A DNA stretch of 64,000 nt from Akkermansiaceae bacterium (GTDB lineage Bacteria; Verrucomicrobiota; Verrucomicrobiia; Verrucomicrobiales; Akkermansiaceae): positions 1 through 64,000 of the forward strand of contig JALOTY010000010.1 of NCBI GenBank assembly GCA_025457665.1, read 5' to 3'. Of this stretch, positions 36,533 to 43,707 are shown piece by piece. The position numbers were made by a program, and so were the translations under genes. Within the stretch, counting starts at the first letter, position 1, and every line of letters begins with the position of its first letter. The notes under the pieces are model-generated. The model had not been told where the DNA came from. It saw only the letters and a list, made by a program, of their open reading frames with translations, and made no database searches.

Positions 36533-36928
36533 TCATTTCCCCATCAGCCCCATGCCGAACTGACGCAGGATCATCTCCATCGCCCAAAAAAGCCCGATCG
36601 TGATCGCGCAATTCAGCCCCAGGGCCGGCCAGAATTCCCAGCCCTTGCGCAGCAGCCAGGGGAGGATGAGAAACATCGGCAAGGTTGGCAGGACAAACCA
36701 GAAGGTCCCCTCCGCATGCCCGGCGATTCTTGCGGCCGGTTGCTTTTCCGCGTCCATCCAAACCATCGCGATCAGCGAGGTGAAGGGCAGCGCGATCAGC
36801 AGGGCGGAAAGCCGGTCGCTGAAAAGCTGGATCTTGGTGACCAGCACGATGACCACCGCCGTGACGAGAACCTTGACCAGGTCTTTGGAGGTGAATGACA
36901 GGATATCGGACCACGGAACTTCCTTCAT
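36533..36928 (-). CDS. DUF3147-family small membrane protein
   Basis: A 131-residue protein with about four hydrophobic segments (LVKVLVTAVVIVLVTKI, LIALPFTSLIAMVWM, FWFVLPTLPMFLILPWLL, ALGLNCAITIGLFWAM). The arrangement matches DUF3147 membrane proteins of unknown function. The ATG at 36928 (MKEVPWSD) is chosen over an in-frame start eleven codons earlier. It is divergent from the lipoprotein gene at 36975, with only 46 bases between the starts, so promoters must overlap. Confidence 0.75.
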   Translation of the reverse strand: MKEVPWSDILSFTSKDLVKVLVTAVVIVLVTKIQLFSDRLSALLIALPFTSLIAMVWMDAEKQPAARIAGHAEGTFWFVLPTLPMFLILPWLLRKGWEFWPALGLNCAITIGLFWAMEMILRQFGMGLMGK

Positions 36929-36974
36929 GATGACTCTCCTTGCCCCGGAGGCTACGGGCATCTACACCGGGTTC

Positions 36975-37784
36975 ATGCAAATTCCGCGTCTTGCCCTGCT
37001 TTCCGCCTTTCTCCTCGCCGCCTGCGGTCCGGCCTCGCCGCCCCCGCTCTCCGCCAGCCCCAGCAATCTCACCCCCGCCCAGAAACAGGCGATCGGCCGG
37101 AAAATCTGGCAAAACGAATGCGCCGGCACGGTCGATGGCCTCACCACCTGGAACGTCGGCGAAGAATTCCCCTCGCTCGGCATCGGGCATTTCATCTGGT
37201 ACCCCGCCGGGTTCAATGGCCGCTTCAATGAAACCTGGCCGCAGTTTGTCGATTTCGCCACCCGCCAGGGCCTGCAAGTCCCCGCCGTCGGCCGACTGGC
37301 CGATTGCCCTTGGAACACCAAGGCCCAGTTCCAAGCGGAATTCCGCGCCGCGCCGATGAGCGGCTTGCGGCAGTGGCTCGCGGCGAATGTCGATGTCCAG
37401 ACGGACTTCATCGTCGCCCGCTCCCGCGCCGCCCTGCCCAAGATCCTCGCCGCCGCACCTGCCAACGACCGCGCCCGCATCCAAGCCAACTACAACAAGG
37501 TCGCCACCACCGCCCACGGCACCTACGCCCTCGTCGATTACGTGAATTTCAAAGGCGATGGCACCCAAGCCGCCGAACGCTACAACGGCCAGGGCTGGGG
37601 CCTCCTCCAAGTCCTCGCCGGCATGCGCGATGTGCCTGCCGGACAAGCCGCCGCCTCGGAATTCGCCGCCTCCGCGAAACGGGCCCTCGACCGACGGATC
37701 TCCAACTCTCCCCCCGCCCGCGGCGAATCCCGCTGGCGCGAAGGCTGGCACAACCGCTGCGACACTTACGCCCGTCCCCTCTGA
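36975..37784 (+). CDS. Lipoprotein with lysozyme-like N-terminal signature
   Basis: A 269-residue predicted lipoprotein (LALLSAFLLAACGPAS). After a Pro/Ser linker it has a conserved-looking block IWQNECAGTVDGLTTWNVGEE, then FPSLGIGHFIWYP. A glutamate followed by a G-x-T-WN stretch and GIGH recalls the catalytic region of phage-lysozyme-like folds, but I cannot confirm that it is a muramidase. The C-terminal part (GQGWGLLQVL, then WREGWHNRCDTY) also looks conserved. It is probably a periplasmic enzyme or cell-wall protein. No clear operon partner; the MscS-type gene follows after 20 bases. Confidence 0.6.
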   Translation: MQIPRLALLSAFLLAACGPASPPPLSASPSNLTPAQKQAIGRKIWQNECAGTVDGLTTWNVGEEFPSLGIGHFIWYPAGFNGRFNETWPQFVDFATRQGLQVPAVGRLADCPWNTKAQFQAEFRAAPMSGLRQWLAANVDVQTDFIVARSRAALPKILAAAPANDRARIQANYNKVATTAHGTYALVDYVNFKGDGTQAAERYNGQGWGLLQVLAGMRDVPAGQAAASEFAASAKRALDRRISNSPPARGESRWREGWHNRCDTYARPL

Positions 37785-37804
37785 TCCCGGCCCGCCGACC
37801 GCCC

Positions 37805-39451
37805 GTGTCCCGATTTCTCCCCATCCTTCTGGTCCTCCTGCTCTCGGCCACCCTGCGCGCCCAGGAGGCTCCGGCGGGCGCGGATGATCCGCGGACGAAA
37901 ACCCTCGCGGCGATCGAGTCCCAACTCCCCGTCCTGCTTCAGGAGGAAACGGCTCTCAAAAAACTCCGCGAAGACCTCAAGAAAGCCCTGACGGCCGAGG
38001 AAAAGTCCGACCTCGAACAGGCCATCACCGACCGCCGCGCCCGCATTCGCGACATCCGGGACAACATCCGCCTGCTTGCCTCCGGCATCCCCGAGGATGC
38101 ATGGAACCAGCAGCCCGGCACCCCCCGCACTCTGAATGAGGAAATCCAGGACGTCCTCAGCCCGGCCATCGAACAACTCCGCGAAGCCACGGCGGGACCG
38201 CGGGAAATGTCGGAACTCCGCGAGGAAATCGCCCGCTGGGAAAACCGACTGAAACTCGCCGATGAAGCTGCCAACCGCTTGGCCACGCTCCCCGAGGACG
38301 AAGCGACGTCATCGGAAATCGCCGGTCATCTCCGCTCCGTCCGCGAACTCTGGGAAGAACGCCGCACCGAAGCCACCGGCGAACTCCAGGCCCTTCGCAC
38401 CCGGCTCGATGAGCGCATTTCCCGCAGCCGCGGCCTCGTGGAAACCGTCTCGGACAGCTTCCACAATTTTTGGCGCGGCCGGGGTTTCAATCTCATCCTC
38501 GCCCTCGCCGCTTTCCTCGCCGTCCTTCTCGTCGGCCGCCGCATCCACCATTTCGCCCGCTCCCACAACCCCATCCAGAAACGCCACCACCAGACGGTCA
38601 TCGTCCGTTTGCTCGATCTTCTCGCCGGCCTTCTCATCGCCCTCTGCGCCACTTCCGCCGCACTGCTCGTGCTTTACGTCCGGGCCGATTGGTTGCTTCT
38701 CTCCCTCGCCACCATCCTCGTCGTCGCGATCCTGGTCTCCCTGCGGAATTCCGTCATCCCCTACACCGAGCAGATCCGCACCATCCTCAATCTCGGTCCG
38801 GTTCGCCATGGCGAGAGGATCATCATCGATGGCCTGCCCTGGCAGGTCGATACCCTCGGCTTCTACTGCGTTTTTAGTAATCCCGCCATCCCCGACACCC
38901 GCCTCCGCCTGCCCATCCGCGAGGTGATCTCCCTCCGCTCCCGCCCGGCTCCGCCGAAAGAATCCTGGTTCCCCTGCGCCGTGGACGATTGGGTGGTGCT
39001 GAAATCGGGCGTTTATGGCAAGGTCATCCGCATCACCCCGGAGTTCGTGGTCATGCTCCACCTCGGCGGCAGCCGCCAGACTTTCCCTGTCGCCGAGTTT
39101 CTCGCGCTGACTCCGGAAAACCTGTCGAAAGGCTTCCGCGTGAGTTCGATGTTCGGGATCGACTACTCGCATCAAGCCATCGCCACCACCACCGTTCCGG
39201 ATCTGCTCACCCAGGGCATCCAGGCCGCGATGCTTGAAATCATCGACCGCGATCATCTCAAAAACATCAAGGTCGAGTTCGCCGCAGCCGCCTCGTCATC
39301 GCTCGACTTCATCGTCATGGCGGATTTCACCGGCGATGTGGCCAGCCAGCGCAATGTCCTCCAGCGCGCCATCCAGCGGGCCTGTGTCGATCTCAGTCTG
39401 CGGCACGGCTGGCGCATCCCTTTCCCCCAGCTCACCCTGCATCAGGCCTGA
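37805..39451 (+). CDS. MscS-family mechanosensitive channel with coiled-coil ectodomain
   Basis: A 548-residue protein starting at a GTG that opens a signal sequence (FLPILLVLLLSATLRAQ). An N-terminal coiled coil (about 30-220) is predicted to be periplasmic. Three hydrophobic segments follow (LILALAAFLAVLLVG, LLDLLAGLLIALCATSAALLVLYV, LLLSLATILVVAILVSL), then the MscS beta domain with GERIIIDGLPWQVDTLGFYCVFSNP and a cytoplasmic alpha/beta part. The pore helix is less glycine/alanine-patterned than MscS itself. It would release solutes on osmotic downshift or act in envelope signalling. Confidence 0.8.
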   Translation: MSRFLPILLVLLLSATLRAQEAPAGADDPRTKTLAAIESQLPVLLQEETALKKLREDLKKALTAEEKSDLEQAITDRRARIRDIRDNIRLLASGIPEDAWNQQPGTPRTLNEEIQDVLSPAIEQLREATAGPREMSELREEIARWENRLKLADEAANRLATLPEDEATSSEIAGHLRSVRELWEERRTEATGELQALRTRLDERISRSRGLVETVSDSFHNFWRGRGFNLILALAAFLAVLLVGRRIHHFARSHNPIQKRHHQTVIVRLLDLLAGLLIALCATSAALLVLYVRADWLLLSLATILVVAILVSLRNSVIPYTEQIRTILNLGPVRHGERIIIDGLPWQVDTLGFYCVFSNPAIPDTRLRLPIREVISLRSRPAPPKESWFPCAVDDWVVLKSGVYGKVIRITPEFVVMLHLGGSRQTFPVAEFLALTPENLSKGFRVSSMFGIDYSHQAIATTTVPDLLTQGIQAAMLEIIDRDHLKNIKVEFAAAASSSLDFIVMADFTGDVASQRNVLQRAIQRACVDLSLRHGWRIPFPQLTLHQA

Positions 39452-39502
39452 TCCCGCCGCTTTGCGCTGGAGTTTCCCTCCTGCCGGACCTAGACCATCG
39501 GC

Positions 39503-40171
39503 GTGCGCCGCCACCATCCCGGACTTCCCTGGCCGCGACGGCATCGCGAGGAGACCTGCGCCTGTCCGTTCTGCGATGCCCTCCAGCCCGCACCCCCCTT
39601 GCAGGAAGGGGAGGCCGCCCTGTGCGGTCACTGCGGCGAGGTCCTCTTCACGAACAAGCCCCGCTCCCTCTCGCGGGCGGTCGGCTTCTCCGCCGCAGCG
39701 CTCATTTTCATGGCGCTCACCCACGCTTTCCCCTTCCTCACCATGGAAGCCGCAGGAAATCAAACCCGCCTCGGCCTCCTTCAGAGCGCCCAAGCCTTGT
39801 GGGTCGATGGTGCCCCTCTGCTCTCCTTCCTCACCCTGGTCTTCACCGTCATTGCCCCCGTCGTTCTCGCGGGAGGCTTGCTTTACATCTGCGCGCCCTT
39901 GATGAGCGGTCGCTCGCTGCCCGGTGCCCGATTTGTCGCCCGCTGGATCCAGCGCTCGGAACCCTGGTCCATGCTCGAAGTCTTCCTCCTCGGCTTCATC
40001 GTCTCGCTCCTCAAGCTCGGTCATGTCGCAGACATCCGTTTTGAAATCGGCCTCTGGGCCCTCGTCGCGGTGGTCATCTGCCTGACCGCCGCCATGGCCG
40101 GCATCGATCGCCGTGAACTCTGGGATCGCCTCGAGCTGACCTTTCCCGAGGAAACCCCATCGCTCCCCTAA
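39503..40171 (+). CDS. pqiA: PqiA-like membrane protein, first half
   Basis: A 222-residue protein beginning at GTG. It has a zinc-ribbon pair (CPFCDALQ ... LCGHCGEVLF, residues about 20-48) and then about four membrane segments with the PqiA motifs THAFPFLTME and EPWSMLEVFLLGFIVSLLKL. In E. coli PqiA carries two such units in one chain; here the two halves are separate genes, this one and 40182. With PqiB and PqiC it should form an inner-membrane lipid-transport system spanning the envelope. Confidence 0.9.
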   Translation: MRRHHPGLPWPRRHREETCACPFCDALQPAPPLQEGEAALCGHCGEVLFTNKPRSLSRAVGFSAAALIFMALTHAFPFLTMEAAGNQTRLGLLQSAQALWVDGAPLLSFLTLVFTVIAPVVLAGGLLYICAPLMSGRSLPGARFVARWIQRSEPWSMLEVFLLGFIVSLLKLGHVADIRFEIGLWALVAVVICLTAAMAGIDRRELWDRLELTFPEETPSLP

Positions 40172-40181
40172 CACCCCAGCC

Positions 40182-40832
40182 CTGAACCCGCCCACCTCCA
40201 GCCCCAGCGGATCCTTCGCCGCCGATCTCGATCTCGCTTCCTGCCATTGCTGCGGAAAGCTCAGCCCGGTGTCGCTGGGTCACTGCCCGCGCTGCCACAG
40301 CCGCCTCCACCTCCGCAAACCCCACAGCCTGCACCGCACCCTCGCTCTGGTCTCGGCTGCCATCGCGTTCTACATCCCCGCCATGGTCCTTCCGGTCATG
40401 GACGTTCAAGGCATCGGCGCCTCCACCGCCGGCGGTTCGCCCGGGGGCTCCACCATCCTCGGCGGCGTCGTGACCTTCTGGAAAACCGGCTCCTACCCGG
40501 TCGCCATCATCATCTTCACCGCCTCGGTCCTCATCCCCATCCTCAAAATCCTCGCCCTGCTCTGGCTCTGCGCCGCCACCGCCGGCCGCGCCCATGGCAC
40601 CGCCCGCTCCCACACCATGGCCTACCACATCACCGAACTCATCGGCCGCTGGTCCATGGTCGATGTCTTCGTCGTCGCCATCCTCGTCTGTCTCGTCCGC
40701 CTCGGGGTCCTCATGACGATCACCCCCGGGCCCGCCGCTTTGTCCTTCGCAGCAGTCGTCATTCTGACCATGCTCGCCGCCATGAGCTTCGATCCCCGCC
40801 TCGTCTGGGACCACCAACGCCGGAATCCATGA
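40182..40832 (+). CDS. pqiA: PqiA-like membrane protein, second half (probable CTG start)
   Basis: A roughly 216-residue second PqiA unit. It carries its own zinc ribbon (CHCCGKLSP ... HCPRCHSR) and the membrane motifs IPAMVLPVMDVQG and IGRWSMVDVFVVAILVCLVRLG. The first pair of ribbon cysteines lies upstream of the first GTG in frame (40269). Between the preceding in-frame stop at 40137 and that GTG there is no ATG, GTG or TTG, so I infer initiation at the CTG at 40182, ten bases after the previous stop. If GTG is used, the first CxxC is lost. Its stop overlaps the next ATG. Confidence 0.72.
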   Translation: MNPPTSSPSGSFAADLDLASCHCCGKLSPVSLGHCPRCHSRLHLRKPHSLHRTLALVSAAIAFYIPAMVLPVMDVQGIGASTAGGSPGGSTILGGVVTFWKTGSYPVAIIIFTASVLIPILKILALLWLCAATAGRAHGTARSHTMAYHITELIGRWSMVDVFVVAILVCLVRLGVLMTITPGPAALSFAAVVILTMLAAMSFDPRLVWDHQRRNP

Positions 40833-42478
40833 GCGAAACGCCCACCGAATATCAGCCCACGATCCGCAAACGCCGCCGCATCAGCAGCGTCTGGCTCGTG
40901 CCTGCCCTCGCCTTCCTCCTCGCCGGATGGCTGATCTGGAAAAACAACATCGATAAGGGACCTCTCGTCACGATCCGCTTCGATACCGCCGAAGGCATCG
41001 CCTCGGGAAAAACCGAAGTCCGCTGCCGCTCCGTCCCCGTCGGCATGGTGGAAAGGGTCACGCTCACCGATAGCCTTCAGGCCGACGTCGAGGTCCGCGT
41101 CCGCCCCGACTATGCCGATCTCCTGCGCAGCGACAGCCGCTTCTGGGTCGTCCGTCCCCGCGTTTCCACCAGCAACGTTTCCGGTCTCGGCACCCTGATC
41201 ACCGGAGCCTATCTGGAACTCGACCCCGGCACTCTCGCCAGCGGCCAGACCCGCTACATCGGGCTCGAAGAACCGCCCGTCACCTCCAGCAGCGTGCCCG
41301 GGCTGCGCCTCACTCTGGTGGCCGATGATGCCGGCTCGCTCACCGTCGGTTCACCCATCTACCACCGCGGTTTCGAAGTCGGGAAAGTCGAACGACGCGC
41401 CCTCAGCCTCAAGAACCGCAACGTGCAGTTCAATGTCTTCATCGCCGATCGCTACGCCTCCCTGGTTCGCAAGGGCACCCGCTTCTGGAACAATTCGGGC
41501 ATCGACCTCACCGCCAGCTCCGAAGGCTTCAAGTTCCGCACGCCTTCGGTCCAGGCCATCGTCACCGGCGGTGCCACCTTCTCCACGCCCGAGGAAAATC
41601 TCGATTCCCCACCCGCAGGCGATGGCGATTTCTTCACGCTCTACGAAGACCAGACCGCGGCCGAAGACTCGCACTTCGAGCCGGACCGACGCGCCCTCCT
41701 CTTCTTCGACCAATCCGTCCGCGGCCTCACCCGCGGTGCCTCCGTCGAGTTCCGCGGCATCCAGGTCGGCCGCGTGGTCGAGGTTTCCTTCAAACACTCC
41801 AGCCCGGGCGATACCCGCGTGCCCGTCCTCATCGAGTTCGATACCCGCTCACTCCATCGCACCAAGCCCCTCGAATCCGGCGAAGAAGACCGCATCGATC
41901 TCGCCGAAGCCGTTCACAAAGGCCTCCGCGCCAAACTGGCCAGCGCCTCCCTCATCACCGGCGCCCTGTTCATCGATCTCGATTTCGATGCCGAGTCGCC
42001 CCCCATGGAGCTTGGAAAGTCCGGCGACTTCGATGTCATCCCCACCGTCCCCGGCGGCTTCGCGAAACTTGAAGAAAAGCTCAATGCCATCCTCACGAAA
42101 CTCGAAGCCCTGCCGCTCGATGAAACCCTCGTGAAATTCGGCAAAGCCGCCGATGAGACCGCCGCCACCGTCGCCGAAGCCCGTGAAACCCTCACCGCCA
42201 TCGAGACCACCCTTGCCGATGCCCAGAAAATCCTCGGCTCGGACGACACCCAGAACGTCACGGTCGAACTCAACAAAACCTTGGTCGAACTGCGCCAATC
42301 CATCGAATCCCTCGGCCCCGCAGGTGCCGTCCAAGGCGACCTCCGGCTCACCCTCGATGAACTCCGCTCCGCCCTCCGCGCCTTCGAGAAGCTTTCGAAC
42401 AGCATCGATGAGGAACCAAACTCCCTCCTCTTCGGCCGCGAGTCCTCCGGCGATCCCATCCCCCGGGCACGACGCTAA
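40829..42478 (+). CDS. pqiB: PqiB-like MCE-domain lipid transport protein
   Basis: A 549-residue protein with one membrane anchor (VWLVPALAFLLAGWLIW, about 21-37) followed by three MCE domains: VTIRFDTAEGIASGKTEV at 46, LTLVADDAGSLTVGSPIYHRG near 160, and LLFFDQSVRGLTRGASVEFRG near 290. A C-terminal helical tail (about 410-520) with heptad-like Glu/Lys/Leu repeats follows. In E. coli the PqiB hexamer forms a tunnel for phospholipids across the periplasm. It is coupled to pqiA by ATGA overlap. Confidence 0.93.
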   Translation: MSETPTEYQPTIRKRRRISSVWLVPALAFLLAGWLIWKNNIDKGPLVTIRFDTAEGIASGKTEVRCRSVPVGMVERVTLTDSLQADVEVRVRPDYADLLRSDSRFWVVRPRVSTSNVSGLGTLITGAYLELDPGTLASGQTRYIGLEEPPVTSSSVPGLRLTLVADDAGSLTVGSPIYHRGFEVGKVERRALSLKNRNVQFNVFIADRYASLVRKGTRFWNNSGIDLTASSEGFKFRTPSVQAIVTGGATFSTPEENLDSPPAGDGDFFTLYEDQTAAEDSHFEPDRRALLFFDQSVRGLTRGASVEFRGIQVGRVVEVSFKHSSPGDTRVPVLIEFDTRSLHRTKPLESGEEDRIDLAEAVHKGLRAKLASASLITGALFIDLDFDAESPPMELGKSGDFDVIPTVPGGFAKLEEKLNAILTKLEALPLDETLVKFGKAADETAATVAEARETLTAIETTLADAQKILGSDDTQNVTVELNKTLVELRQSIESLGPAGAVQGDLRLTLDELRSALRAFEKLSNSIDEEPNSLLFGRESSGDPIPRARR

Positions 42479-42514
42479 GGAAACCCCGCCACCCAGCCAC
42501 TCCGCCCCTTTCCC

Positions 42515-43075
42515 ATGCCACGCCTCTTGAAATCTCTCGTTTCCAGCATTGCCCTTTTCCTGCTGGCTTCCTGCGCCGCTCCCAAAAGCTACTACCTCCT
42601 CACCCCGGAAGGCCCCGCCCCGGCCGGCGGTGGGCCAGGCATCGGCGTCGGCCCAGTGAGCATCGCCGCTTATCTCGACCGCCCCAACCTCGTCTTCCAG
42701 GAAAGCGGCAACCGACTCGCCGTCGCCGAGTCGCACCGCTGGGCCGGGGACCTCGAAAACAACATCGCCACCGTCCTCGCCGCCAATCTCGGCCGACGCC
42801 AAAACACTGGCAACGTCCGCACCTATCCGTGGAGCGACGATGGCGATCTGCGACGCCAGATCAGCATCGATGTCCGCCAACTCCACGGCACGGCCGATGG
42901 CGATGCCGTTCTCGAAGCCGCCTGGCGCGTGTATTCGCTGCCGGATCGGCGCATGATCGCCAGCAAAAGCTGGTCCGGCACCGAGCCCTTGGAGGCCGAT
43001 GGATACGACGCCCTCGCCGCCGCCCAGTCCCGCCTGCTCGCCCGCCTTGCCACGGAAATTTCCCGCTCCCTCTGA
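42515..43075 (+). CDS. pqiC: PqiC-like outer-membrane auxiliary lipoprotein
   Basis: A 186-residue lipoprotein (SSIALFLLASCAAPKSYYLL). The YYLL block just after the lipobox and the IGVGPVSIAAYLDRP segment are typical of the ABC-transport auxiliary/PqiC family. RWAGDLENNIATVLAANL and the C-terminal AAAQSRLLARLATEISRSL complete the pattern. It is expected to dock the PqiB tunnel at the outer membrane. It lies 36 bases after pqiB. Confidence 0.92.
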   Translation: MPRLLKSLVSSIALFLLASCAAPKSYYLLTPEGPAPAGGGPGIGVGPVSIAAYLDRPNLVFQESGNRLAVAESHRWAGDLENNIATVLAANLGRRQNTGNVRTYPWSDDGDLRRQISIDVRQLHGTADGDAVLEAAWRVYSLPDRRMIASKSWSGTEPLEADGYDALAAAQSRLLARLATEISRSL

Positions 43076-43144
43076 TCCTTCCTTTGCCGCCCCTCCCGCC
43101 GCAAAAGGCTTGCAAGCCAAGTCCCCTGCCCCTACCTCCCCGCC

Positions 43145-43576
43145 ATGCCTCTTGAGACCACCCTCATTCTTTTCAAGCCCGACGCCGTTGCCAAAAACCT
43201 CGTCGGCACCGTTCTCGCCCGCTTCGAGAAAGAAGGCTTCAAGATCCGCGGCCTGAAGATGATGAAACTCAGCGATGAAATCCTCGCCGAGCACTACTCC
43301 CACATCGCCGACAAGCCCTTCTTCCCCGATGTCCGCGGCTTCATGCAGGAAACTCCCGTGATCGCCCTCGCTCTCGAAGGCGAGGACATCATCGCCAAAG
43401 TTCGCGACCTCCTCGGGCCCACCGATTCCAAGACCGCCGCCCCCGGCACCATCCGTGGTGACTTCGGCGACAAAACCGGCGAATCGAAAATGCGTAACAT
43501 CTGCCACGCCTCCGACAGCCCGGAAGCCGCCGCCGCCGAAATCAACCGCTTCTTCGCCCCCGGCGAAGTCTTCTGA
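43145..43576 (+). CDS. ndk: Nucleoside diphosphate kinase
   Basis: A 143-residue NDP kinase that transfers the gamma phosphate between nucleotides via phosphohistidine. The active-site histidine is His121 in RNICHASDSPE; the KPDAV and RGDFGDK blocks are also present. Standard length. It is followed 25 bases later by a strong intrinsic terminator and is the last gene before the defence island. Confidence 0.97.
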   Translation: MPLETTLILFKPDAVAKNLVGTVLARFEKEGFKIRGLKMMKLSDEILAEHYSHIADKPFFPDVRGFMQETPVIALALEGEDIIAKVRDLLGPTDSKTAAPGTIRGDFGDKTGESKMRNICHASDSPEAAAAEINRFFAPGEVF

Positions 43577-43601
43577 TTTCCCTCTATCTTTTCCCCCTCC
43601 C

Positions 43602-43635
43602 AAGCCGCCGTCCGCCCTCCGGACCGCGGCTTTTT
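43602..43635 (+). terminator. Rho-independent terminator after ndk
   Basis: The stem pairs AAGCCGC with GCGGCTT and, after one mismatch, GTCCG with CGGAC around the loop CCCTC. Five T residues follow (43631-43635). It ends the pqi-ndk transcription direction and separates it from the convergent hsdR. Confidence 0.9.
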
Positions 43636-43707
43636 CCTTGGTCACATGAAACAGCGCTCAGGAGCGCCGAATCCTACCGCCGGATCTTTTCCACGCTTCG
43701 CGACCTC

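Noticed and set aside
34183..36603. An 806-codon plus-strand open frame opposite the CxxCH cytochrome gene
   Set aside because: It is rich in Arg/His/Gly without any domain. The minus strand encodes signal peptide, propeller and CAACH motif, so this is a shadow.
43654..43667. GCGCTC-AG-GAGCGC inverted repeat near the hsdR 3' end
   Set aside because: Short 6 bp arms with no T-run on the hsdR side; it may be chance in GC-rich DNA.
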